DNA of 19,913 bases, from the NCBI GenBank assembly GCA_964385465.1, contig CAYLPJ010000084.1, positions 1 through 19,913 on the forward strand, given 5' to 3'. The notes beneath the pieces were generated by a model. That model worked only from the letters and a program-made list of their open reading frames with translations. It did no database searches and was not told the origin of the DNA. A program made the position numbers and the translations under genes. Each line of letters begins with the position of its first letter. Positions within the stretch are counted from its first letter, which is position 1. This document shows positions 1 to 5,971 of this stretch, in pieces. The DNA is from CAYLPJ01 sp964385465 (GTDB taxonomy: Bacteria; Planctomycetota; Phycisphaerae; SM23-33).

Positions 1-72
1 TTCGGAATTCGAAACAATCTGCTCCCCGCAGTCCCGATTAGATGCGATGGCCCTGTGCGGCAGGCGACTGGG

Positions 73-102
73 GTTTCGTCCCGTTTCGTCCGATAGTATG
101 AT
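73..102 (+). promoter_or_regulatory. Candidate promoter with 10-bp-spaced direct repeat
   Basis: GTTTCGTCC occurs twice (73-81 and 83-91), one helical turn apart, followed by TATGAT (97-102), a fair -10 box. No good -35 hexamer is present at 17 bases; the repeats occupy that position, as in activator-dependent promoters. It would give a leader of about 100 nt for the glycosyltransferase gene, including a 7-bp hairpin (160-166 with 175-181) just ahead of the ribosome binding site. This rests on pattern only. Confidence 0.3.
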
Positions 103-206
103 GACCGTTCCCGCCTCTTCCGGGCGGGGCAGACGTGCAACCCCGACCGGCGGCGTGCCGCGGGCCTCTCCGGCGGCCCGCAATGCCGAGACGTAGAGGA
201 AGTTGA

Positions 207-1955
207 ATGAATGTCGTTCACGTGACGCACGAGGCGGTGGAGAAGATCGGCGGGATCGGGACGGTGATCGCCGGCCTGACGACGGCGGAGGCCTACCAGC
301 AGGCCGTGGAGCGGACGATCCTCCTGGGCCCGCTGCTGAACACCGACGCGCCGGTGAACCGGCGCCTCGGGCGCGGCGGGCACGTGATCTACAGCTCGCT
401 GGACGCCATCTGCCCCCCGCAGTGGCGGGAGAAGTTCCTGGCCATCGAGCGGACGTACGACGTGGGCATCGTCTACGGCACGCGGTGCGTCACCGACGCC
501 TGCACCGGGCGGAGCGTGGACGTCGAGGCGATCGTGCTGGATGTCTTCCACGTCAACCTCAACCGCCTGAACCTCTTCAAGAAGGAGCTGTTCGACAAGT
601 TCTTCATCCCCAGCCATCACTTCGAGCACGTCTGGGAGTACGAGCAGTACGTCCGGCTTGCCGAGCCGGGCTACGAGGCCCTCAAGGCCGTCGGCTGTAT
701 CGACGGCGAGCCATCGGTCATCCTCGCCCACGAGTACATGGGCATGCCCACCGCCCTCAAGGCCGTCCTCGACGGCCAGCGGGACGTTCAGACCGTTTTC
801 CACGCCCACGAGGTCGCCTCCGTCCGGCCGATCGTCGAGGACACGCCCGGGCACGACACGATGTTCTACAACGTCATGGCGGCCGCGGAGTCCGAGGGGC
901 GGACGTGCGAGGAGCTCTTCCCGCAGGTCAACGCCAACTACAAGCATCCGCTGGTGAAGGCTGCGAGGTACTGCGATCACGTCTTTGCGGTGGGCGACTA
1001 CGTCGTCCGGGAGATGCAGTTCCTCGACCCGCACTTCAAGACGATGGACATCGACCTGGTCTACAACGGCGTGCCCGCCGACCGCATCACGGTCGAGCAG
1101 AAGGCCCATGGCAAGGAACTGCTGCAACGCTATGCCGAGAACCTCTTCGGCGAGAGGCCCGCGTGGGTCTTCTCGCACGTGGCCCGGCCGGTGCTGAGCA
1201 AGGGCATCTGGCGGGACCTCGCCGTGCTCCACCACCTCGACGCCATGCTCGGCGAGCGGGGCGAGACGGCGGTGTACTTCATGCTCGGCACGCTTTGCGG
1301 GCAGCGCCGTCGTCAGGACATCCGGCAGATGGAGCGCGTCTACGGCTGGCCGGTGACCCATGAGCGCGGCTACCCGGACCTCTGCGGCGGCGAGGAGGTC
1401 ATCGGCGGGATGTTCCGGGACTTCAACGCGAACCACCGCCACAGCCGGGCCGTGCTGGTCAACCAGTGGGACTGGAACCGGGAGGTCTGCGGCGAGCGGA
1501 TGCCCGAGGCGATGACCTTCGCGGACCTGCGTCACGGCACGGACCTGGAGTTCGGGCTCAGCGTGTACGAGCCGTTCGGCATCAGCCAGCTCGAGCCGCT
1601 CAGCTACGGGGCGCTATGCCTGGTCTCCAACGTCTGCGGGTGCATGGGCTTCGCCCTCCGGGCCGCCGCCGGCGAGCTGACCGAAGAGAACGTCATCGAA
1701 GGGGATTTCCTCGAAGTCGGCAACGGGCGGGACGCCGACGCGATGATCGGGCTATCCATGGCCGAGCGGGACGCCGTCGAAGCCGCCGAGTGCCTCCGCC
1801 TCGCCAGGGTGGTCCGCCAGAGGCTCACGGACGACCCGGAGATCCTGGCCGACCGGATCGACCGCGGTTTCGCCCTGGCCGAGAAGATGAGTTGGCAGCA
1901 CGTGGTCGAGGAGTATTTCATGCCGGGCTTGTCCAGCACGGCACGTGCGGGCTAG
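207..1955 (+). CDS. GT-B glycosyltransferase, glycogen/starch-synthase-like
   Basis: Probable retaining GT-B glycosyltransferase resembling glycogen/starch synthases (GT5/GT3-like), expected to transfer glucose from a nucleotide sugar to a glucan in the cytoplasm. Visible signatures are an N-terminal K-I-G-G-I-G segment (from residue 13), matching the KxGG nucleotide-sugar loop of glycogen synthases, and a C-terminal E-x7-E motif in YEPFGISQLEP (E455, E463) typical of the donor-binding Rossmann half. At 582 residues it is about 100 longer than bacterial GlgA, with extra sequence in the N-terminal half. No signal peptide is seen. The ATG at 207 has GAGGAAG (196-202) just upstream; an overlapping ATG at 211 is in another frame. 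Neighbours do not form a glycogen operon: the next gene is a regulator on the same strand. Donor and acceptor cannot be assigned from sequence; a sucrose- or trehalose-type synthase is possible but less likely. Confidence 0.8.
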   Translation: MNVVHVTHEAVEKIGGIGTVIAGLTTAEAYQQAVERTILLGPLLNTDAPVNRRLGRGGHVIYSSLDAICPPQWREKFLAIERTYDVGIVYGTRCVTDACTGRSVDVEAIVLDVFHVNLNRLNLFKKELFDKFFIPSHHFEHVWEYEQYVRLAEPGYEALKAVGCIDGEPSVILAHEYMGMPTALKAVLDGQRDVQTVFHAHEVASVRPIVEDTPGHDTMFYNVMAAAESEGRTCEELFPQVNANYKHPLVKAARYCDHVFAVGDYVVREMQFLDPHFKTMDIDLVYNGVPADRITVEQKAHGKELLQRYAENLFGERPAWVFSHVARPVLSKGIWRDLAVLHHLDAMLGERGETAVYFMLGTLCGQRRRQDIRQMERVYGWPVTHERGYPDLCGGEEVIGGMFRDFNANHRHSRAVLVNQWDWNREVCGERMPEAMTFADLRHGTDLEFGLSVYEPFGISQLEPLSYGALCLVSNVCGCMGFALRAAAGELTEENVIEGDFLEVGNGRDADAMIGLSMAERDAVEAAECLRLARVVRQRLTDDPEILADRIDRGFALAEKMSWQHVVEEYFMPGLSSTARAG

Positions 1956-1977
1956 AATCGGGCTTTTTACTAGAATC
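1952..1977 (+). promoter_or_regulatory. Repeated CTAGAATC with -10-like TAGAAT
   Basis: CTAGAATC occurs at 1952-1959, overlapping the stop codon of the glycosyltransferase gene, and again at 1970-1977. Each copy contains TAGAAT, five of six matches to a -10 box. A T5 run (1964-1968) lies between them. No convincing -35 box is present. It may hold the start of transcription for the Rrf2-type regulator about 100 nt downstream. Confidence 0.25.
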
Positions 1978-2003
1978 TGCGGTACTCACACCTAGGAAAC
2001 ATT

Positions 2004-2017
2004 GTTACTGAAGTAAC
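2004..2017. promoter_or_regulatory. Palindrome GTTACTGAAGTAAC, candidate operator
   Basis: Arms GTTACT and AGTAAC are exact reverse complements around a 2-nt centre, 64 nt before the start codon of the Rrf2-family gene. Rrf2 regulators bind dyads and often autoregulate, so self-control is a reasonable inference. The motif does not match the E. coli IscR type 1 consensus as I know it. Confidence 0.4.
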
Positions 2018-2080
2018 GGCAGCTTTGGGAAGCACGTAGTCTCCGAACGTTTTCCTTGCGCTATCAGGGTATCCGACAAT

Positions 2081-2506
2081 ATGCGACTGTCTCCTGCCGC
2101 TGAGCTTGCAGTGCGCGGTGTTGTGGTTCTTGCCGAATACTACGGTCAAGGCCCTACGACGCTGAAGAACATCTGTGCCGAACGGGATCTTCCTCGGCAA
2201 TATCTCGTCAAGTTGTTCTCCCTGCTCGCCAAGGCGGACATCATCACCGCCGTCCGCGGCAAGCGGGGGGGGTACATCCTCTCTCGCGATCCCGACGAGA
2301 TCACGCTGCTGGAGGTCATCGAGGCCATCGAAGGGCCGATCGCGCTGAACTTCTGCCAGTACACCCCCCCGAAATGCGACGAGGTGGACTGCCCCATCCG
2401 CCCGGTCTGGGCGGACCTGCAGAAGACCGTCCGCGATCGGCTCGGCGCGATGAAGATCGGTGACTGCGTCGCCATCCGGCGCTGCCCCACCCCCGAGGAC
2501 GACTGA
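2081..2506 (+). CDS. Rrf2-family transcriptional regulator with three-Cys motif
   Basis: Winged-helix DNA-binding regulator of the Rrf2 family, 141 residues, normal for the family. The N-terminal half carries the usual helix-turn-helix (about 26-50, with the RDLPRQYLVKLF recognition segment) and the wing (RGKRGGYILSR, 59-69), followed by the EVIEAIEGP helix. Three cysteines sit at 92, 99 and 104 (C-x6-C-x4-C), the place where IscR, NsrR and RsrR-type members ligate a [2Fe-2S] or [4Fe-4S] cluster. An iron-sulfur, redox or NO-responsive sensor is therefore likely. The ATG at 2081 gives the full family N-terminus, but its ribosome site is weak (AGGG about 12 nt upstream). No isc/suf genes are adjacent, so the regulon is unknown. 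A palindrome at 2004-2017 may be its own operator, and dyads downstream (2635-2721) may be targets. Confidence 0.9.
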   Translation: MRLSPAAELAVRGVVVLAEYYGQGPTTLKNICAERDLPRQYLVKLFSLLAKADIITAVRGKRGGYILSRDPDEITLLEVIEAIEGPIALNFCQYTPPKCDEVDCPIRPVWADLQKTVRDRLGAMKIGDCVAIRRCPTPEDD

Positions 2507-2634
2507 AACCCGTCCGACCATCTGCCGGTCGCCCCGCGCCAGCAGTCTCTGCGCGCCCGATTCGATGACGAGGGGGCCTTTGGGTAGTCGTTTCTAGGGG
2601 TATCACCCGATGCGGCATGGGCGTATCCTTCATT

Positions 2635-2666
2635 AAGGTACTGTTTACAAATACCTTGCATTGACA
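2635..2666 (+). promoter_or_regulatory. Dyad AAGGTA/TACCTT beside a perfect TTGACA
   Basis: AAGGTA (2635-2640) and TACCTT (2652-2657) are inverted repeats 11 nt apart, followed by a consensus -35 hexamer TTGACA at 2661-2666. No -10 box lies 16-18 nt beyond it (AACCGG at 2685-2690). The surrounding 100 bases are clearly AT-richer than the rest of the window, as expected for a control region. From the end of the regulator gene (2507) to about 2630 I see nothing else. Confidence 0.3.
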
Positions 2667-2686
2667 GAGAAAAAGTCGCGAAAAAC

Positions 2687-2727
2687 CGGAAAGATTTCAA
2701 ACACGAAGGGCCGTCTTTCCGTATACT
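2687..2727 (+). promoter_or_regulatory. Promoter candidate: 8-bp inverted repeat abutting TATACT
   Basis: CGGAAAGA (2687-2694) and TCTTTCCG (2714-2721) are perfect inverted repeats separated by 19 nt. The right arm is followed directly by TATACT (2722-2727), five of six matches to the -10 consensus. There is no -35 hexamer at 16-18 nt, so a protein bound to the dyad may replace or block it. Predicted start of transcription is near 2734, feeding the small RNA candidate that ends at 2820. Confidence 0.45.
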
Positions 2728-2733
2728 AATAAC

Positions 2734-2820
2734 AGAGCGAGCGAGAGGGGCCTCCCACCTACTCGGGTCCCTCCGGCCGACCGGGTTTTCGTCCTCCTTT
2801 CCCCGGTCGGCCGCTTTTTT
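2734..2820 (+). ncRNA. Candidate small RNA, two adjacent hairpins, anti-SD-like loop
   Basis: A self-contained unit of about 87 nt. A -10 box TATACT lies at 2722-2727, then a short G/A-rich 5' end. Hairpin 1 is 8 bp with one G-U pair (2745-2752 with 2766-2773, 13-nt loop holding CCCACCT). Hairpin 2 is 12 bp (2774-2785 with 2802-2813) and begins at the very next base; it is the intrinsic terminator. Its 16-nt loop contains CCTCCTTTC (2793-2801), identical to the canonical anti-Shine-Dalgarno tail of 16S rRNA. No open reading frame with a ribosome site fits inside. I infer a trans-acting RNA able to pair with ribosome binding sites. The alternative is that it is only the far 3' end of the regulator gene's transcript. 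Confidence 0.45.
2774..2820 (+). terminator. Intrinsic terminator, 12-bp stem, T6
   Basis: A perfect 12-bp GC-rich stem (2774-2785 with 2802-2813) is followed by one C and TTTTTT (2815-2820). The reverse strand has no T run after the stem, so it works rightward only. It lies 100 nt before the 3' end of a convergent gene. The 16-nt loop is unusually long for a plain terminator. Confidence 0.85.
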
Positions 2821-2920
2821 GCGCTCAAGCCCCTCCCGAAGACCGCGTCAACCCCAGCGCAGCAAGCGGGCCCCGCCGCCTCAGCGACAGGGCCCGTGGA
2901 TTCGTCGATCCGGCTGGCGA

Positions 2921-4447
2921 TCAGTGCGTCAGGGCGTAGGCGAAAAGGTTGACGCCCAGCCGCAGGGCGTCGTCGGAGGCGTAACCGCGGTTGTACGCGA
3001 AGTCCAGTTGCTCCCAGCCGTTAGAGAGGCTCAGCGGGGAGTAGATCACGCCGAGTTGCCCGTCGATTCGGATCCCCTCAAGCACCGGCGTGTTCAGCGA
3101 GGGGTTCTGGACCTTCACGATGCTCTCGTAGTCGACCGTGGTGACCTTGAAGGGCATCTGGAAGACCGGGCCCTTGCTCGCGTCGACCTGGGCCAACTCC
3201 GCGTTGGGCAGCACCCGTTTGATCTCCCGCCGGAACGCCACATCGAACGCTTTCCGTCCGGCCGCCGAGTCTGCCAGCAGGACCCCGCCGCTGGTCAGGT
3301 ACGTTCGCAGGCGCCCGACCTGCGCGTCGGTCAGCTTGAAGTCCCGCAGGCCCGTCATGTAGAGCACCGGGTGCTTGAAGACGTCCACGGCCGCGGGGTC
3401 TACGGCCTCGCGTTTGAACTGCACGTTCAGCGTGGTGTTCTGCTGGATGTACTTCATGAGGTTGGGCAGGGCGTGGGGCGTGGGGTCCCAGTCGCCGCTG
3501 TGGATGACCTGGGCGATGACGAGTTGATCGCGCGTCTTGTCGTCGGCCTCGTGGTAGACCTTCTGCGTGCCCCAGGCCCGGCTGTACTGGAAGTTCGCCA
3601 GCACGGTCGTGATGACGTTGACGCCCAGTTTCACCGCGTCGTCCTGGTGGTAGAGGATGCCCCCCTCGATGGGGTGCTTCTCGACGTCCCAGCCGCAGTT
3701 GAGGTCGATCGGCGAGAAGATGATCGCCGGGCGGCAGCCGAGGTAGACGGCCTCGAGGTACGGAGGCATGGCCTTGAAGGGGTCGTCATTCTTGCGGACG
3801 CGCATCTTGCCGACGTCGAAGTAGGCGTGGAAGAGCGGGGAGTCGGTGTCGATGGGCGCCAGCTCGCGGTCGGGGAACAATCGGGCAATCTCGCGGCGGG
3901 CGGTCTCGACGAACTCCGGCCGGCCGCACTGGGCGTGCATGACCAGCGTCCCGCCGTCGTAGAGATAGCGGCGGAGCTTGGTCAGCAGCCCGTCGGAGAG
4001 CTTGGGCATGGGCGTCCAGCCGGTGACGTAGAGCAGGGGCAGTTCGGCGGGGTCCCAGGAGAACTTGCTCAGCGTGGTGGGCACGAAGCGGTAGCGGATG
4101 CGAAGCTTGTGGTTGGCGAACTTCATCAGCCGCTCGATGTCGATCTGCGTCGTCGGGAAGGCGCTGACCTTCTTCCGTTCGCCGCCGACGATCTTGAACC
4201 GCGTCTGCGAGAAGTTCACCATGCCGATCAGTGCCGGCGGGGCCGGCTGACGCTTCCGTTCCGAGCGCCGCAGCGGCGTCGCAGGCAGTGGCAGGGGGGG
4301 CAGGCCCTCGGCCGCGCTGCGACGGTGGGGCTTGGCCTTGGGGGGCTTGACCTTCGGGTTGTCCCAGCCCATCGCCGGCATCGCCGTCGAGGCCAGGACC
4401 GCCGCGACCAGAACACCAACCACCACCGCGCTCGTCTGCCTGAACAT
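2921..4447 (-). CDS. Secreted tandem DUF4159 protein
   Basis: Exported protein of 508 residues with two DUF4159 modules, about 76-285 and 305-508. DUF4159 is common in planctomycetes and is generally thought to have a class I glutamine-amidotransferase-like fold; its function is unknown. Parallel landmarks show the duplication: LLYVTGW / VLYMTGL, LRRYLYDGGTLVMHA / LRTYLTSGGVLLADS, RREIARLFPDRELAPID / RREIKRVLPNAELAQVD, and IIFSPIDLNCGWD / VIYSPLSLSNGWE. The N-terminus (MFRQTSAVVVGVLVAAVLAS) is a signal peptide, with likely cleavage near the AMG at 25-27, followed by a basic proline-rich linker (about 30-75). The start at 4447 is chosen because GGAGG lies 7 nt upstream and the signal peptide begins there; an ATG 87 nt further upstream (4534) lacks these. 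Likely promoter at 4550-4589. It probably acts in the periplasm or at the cell surface. Confidence 0.85.
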   Translation of the reverse strand: MFRQTSAVVVGVLVAAVLASTAMPAMGWDNPKVKPPKAKPHRRSAAEGLPPLPLPATPLRRSERKRQPAPPALIGMVNFSQTRFKIVGGERKKVSAFPTTQIDIERLMKFANHKLRIRYRFVPTTLSKFSWDPAELPLLYVTGWTPMPKLSDGLLTKLRRYLYDGGTLVMHAQCGRPEFVETARREIARLFPDRELAPIDTDSPLFHAYFDVGKMRVRKNDDPFKAMPPYLEAVYLGCRPAIIFSPIDLNCGWDVEKHPIEGGILYHQDDAVKLGVNVITTVLANFQYSRAWGTQKVYHEADDKTRDQLVIAQVIHSGDWDPTPHALPNLMKYIQQNTTLNVQFKREAVDPAAVDVFKHPVLYMTGLRDFKLTDAQVGRLRTYLTSGGVLLADSAAGRKAFDVAFRREIKRVLPNAELAQVDASKGPVFQMPFKVTTVDYESIVKVQNPSLNTPVLEGIRIDGQLGVIYSPLSLSNGWEQLDFAYNRGYASDDALRLGVNLFAYALTH

Positions 4448-4549
4448 GTCCGTACCTCCGGGCTCGTGGCCCATGTCCGCACGGGTACACCGTGCGCCCC
4501 CGAGGTTTCGCTTCGCGCGCAAAGAAGTACCCATACGCTGTCCTCTATC

Positions 4550-4589
4550 AGTATAACGTCACGCTCGCCGCTTCGTCTTGCGTAAGACG
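4550..4589 (-). promoter_or_regulatory. Promoter candidate with adjacent palindrome
   Basis: On the minus strand a TATACT -10 box (4555-4550) lies about 100 nt ahead of the DUF4159 gene. CGTCTTGCGTAAGACG (4574-4589; 6-bp arms, 4-nt loop) covers the place where a -35 box would be, and no consensus -35 is seen. The arrangement, TATACT with a dyad over -35, resembles that at 2687-2727, although the dyad sequences differ. Confidence 0.4.
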
Positions 4590-4616
4590 TCGAGAAAACC
4601 GACCGCCGTGTCGGCA

Positions 4617-4779
4617 TTTCGCCGCCCCGGCCGAGGAGGGCGGGGGCATCGCAGAGGGCGAGCTGCTGCGGGTGACCGCCCCCGGCGGGGTCATCGGCGG
4701 GGCGGCATCCGACGGCGGGTGGCAGATCGAGCGCAAGCCCCGTCCCGGCGCCGACGCGGGCATGCTGTGCCTCGAGTAG
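4617..4779 (+). other. Coding-like fragment in a 348-nt gene-free gap
   Basis: The gap 4448-4795 holds no convincing gene. Within it, one plus-strand frame from about 4617 to the TAG at 4777-4779 shows the codon pattern of the neighbouring genes (GAG CTG CTG CGG GTG ACC GCC, with G/C at almost every third position) and encodes about 53 residues including RVTAPGGVIGGAASDGG. Upstream of 4617 the same frame loses this pattern, and no ribosome site or start fits. It may be the remaining 3' end of a lost gene, or chance in GC-rich DNA. I do not recognise the peptide. Confidence 0.2.
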
Positions 4780-4795
4780 CCCGGGCATCGCCCGG

Positions 4796-5788
4796 TCAGC
4801 TTCCGGTCAGCTCGCGGATGCGGTTGTGGGCGAAGGAGACGTTGGAGCTGTTGAACTGCTCGTGGAGGATGACCTGGCGATAGAGCTCGACGGCTTGTGC
4901 GCGGTTGTAGAGGCGCAGGTCGTGCACCGTCGCGGCCTGGAAACGGGCGGGCAGCGTGATGTTGGGGTCCCACTGCCATGCGCGGCGATACCAGTGGACG
5001 GCGCGGATGTTCTCGTTGAAGTATTCCTTGTAGATCTCGCCGATGTAGTAGGCCGCCCGGGCGATTTTGGTGCTGCGGGGGTACTTGCGGACCAGTTCCA
5101 GCAGCATCAGCAGGGCCTTGCGCTGTTTGGCGTAGTCGGTCGTCACGAACGTGTGCAGCAGGCCCTTGCCCTGGCGGTGGAGCGTGACGGCCTCTGCATA
5201 GAGGCGGTCGGCCTCGGGGACGACCTCGACGGGCTTGAGGTCCGCCGGGGGGATCTCCGCGTCCAGGATGTACATGTAGGTGCGGATGGGGTCGAAGCGC
5301 TGGAGGATGTTGGCCACGCGGTCGGCCTTGTAGGAGTTGGGCGCGGTCTCCTGGTAGTAGGTCAGCAGATCGCGGACGGCCTGGAGGAACTGCTTGCGGG
5401 CCGAGACGGTGTACTCGACGAGCAGATGCTCGTCGGCGTTGGCGAGGGACTCGCCCTCCGGCTCGTCGACCTGCGGGACGCCTTCCCACCGGAAGGTGTA
5501 GGCCTCGCGGAGGTTTCTCAGCTCGCGCTCGACCCAGCCGAGCTTGTCCATGTTGCCGGTCCGCTCGTAGTAGCTGCGCAGGACCCGCAGGCGGTAGCGG
5601 TAGTTCACCCGGGCCTTCTGGCTGGCCAACACCCGGTCCATCTCCCGGGGACTGGCCTGGATGACCGTCAGGGCGTCCGGCAGCTTGTTGTCGGAGGTTT
5701 TCGGCGGGTCCGGGGGCTGGTCGCAGCCGGTGCCCAGGATGCCCAGGATCATCGTCATCGCCGTTGCGAGTACCCCGATTCTCGTCAT
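4796..5788 (-). CDS. Lipoprotein-like TPR/helical-repeat protein
   Basis: Exported 330-residue protein. The N-terminus (MTRIGVLATAMTMILGILGTGC) is a signal sequence ending in a cysteine at 22. The lipobox is imperfect (G at -3), so lipidation is likely but not certain. The mature part is helical: a coiled-coil-like stretch around 55-95, then TPR-like helices from about 220 on (for example KALLMLLELVRKYPRSTKIARAAYYIGEI and the AQAVELYRQVILHEQ region), similar in style to BamD/YfgC-type scaffold lipoproteins. No catalytic motif is seen. The start at 5788 is chosen because GGAG lies 8 nt upstream and the signal peptide starts there; an in-frame ATG 102 nt upstream (5890) lacks both. The leader can form a hairpin (5851-5855 with 5863-5867). 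It lies upstream of the DUF4159 gene on the same strand but is separated by 348 nt and probably transcribed separately. Confidence 0.65.
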   Translation of the reverse strand: MTRIGVLATAMTMILGILGTGCDQPPDPPKTSDNKLPDALTVIQASPREMDRVLASQKARVNYRYRLRVLRSYYERTGNMDKLGWVERELRNLREAYTFRWEGVPQVDEPEGESLANADEHLLVEYTVSARKQFLQAVRDLLTYYQETAPNSYKADRVANILQRFDPIRTYMYILDAEIPPADLKPVEVVPEADRLYAEAVTLHRQGKGLLHTFVTTDYAKQRKALLMLLELVRKYPRSTKIARAAYYIGEIYKEYFNENIRAVHWYRRAWQWDPNITLPARFQAATVHDLRLYNRAQAVELYRQVILHEQFNSSNVSFAHNRIRELTGS

Positions 5789-5882
5789 CGGACATGCTCC
5801 TTCTGGTCGGTCTGTCAGCGCCGCGGGCCGACGCGCCGCCATTATGCCCCGCAAGCTTCCGCCTTGCAAGGGCTTCCCGCGC

Positions 5883-5900
5883 GAAGTCACAATAGACTTC
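5883..5900. promoter_or_regulatory. Inverted repeat GAAGTC/GACTTC between divergent genes
   Basis: GAAGTC (5883-5888) and GACTTC (5895-5900) are perfect inverted repeats around ACAATA. On the minus strand the centre reads TATTGT, a usable -10 box for the lipoprotein-like gene. A protein bound here could control that gene and the ankyrin gene starting at 5972. Pattern evidence only. Confidence 0.35.
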
Positions 5901-5971
5901 AGTCCACTCGCTTGCGCCCGTCGTTGAATCTACCGAAACCGCACCCGTCACCCGAAACCAGGGACCGCGAC

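Noticed and set aside
1..13. Imperfect palindrome around GAATTC at the window edge
   Set aside because: Too short and at the boundary; upstream context is missing.
2791..2801. GAAAGGAGG on the minus strand as a ribosome binding site
   Set aside because: No ATG, GTG or TTG start with a coding-like frame follows at a useful distance; the bases are better explained as the loop of the plus-strand terminator.
2819..4585. Long plus-strand open frame of 588 codons
   Set aside because: It is antisense to the DUF4159 gene, which has a signal peptide, domain repeats and a strong ribosome site; the plus-strand product is Arg/Val/Asp-rich without recognisable motifs.
4826..5971. Upstream extension of the ankyrin gene's open frame (to 874 codons)
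   Set aside because: This part is antisense to the lipoprotein-like gene; a signal peptide and ribosome site support the start at 5972.
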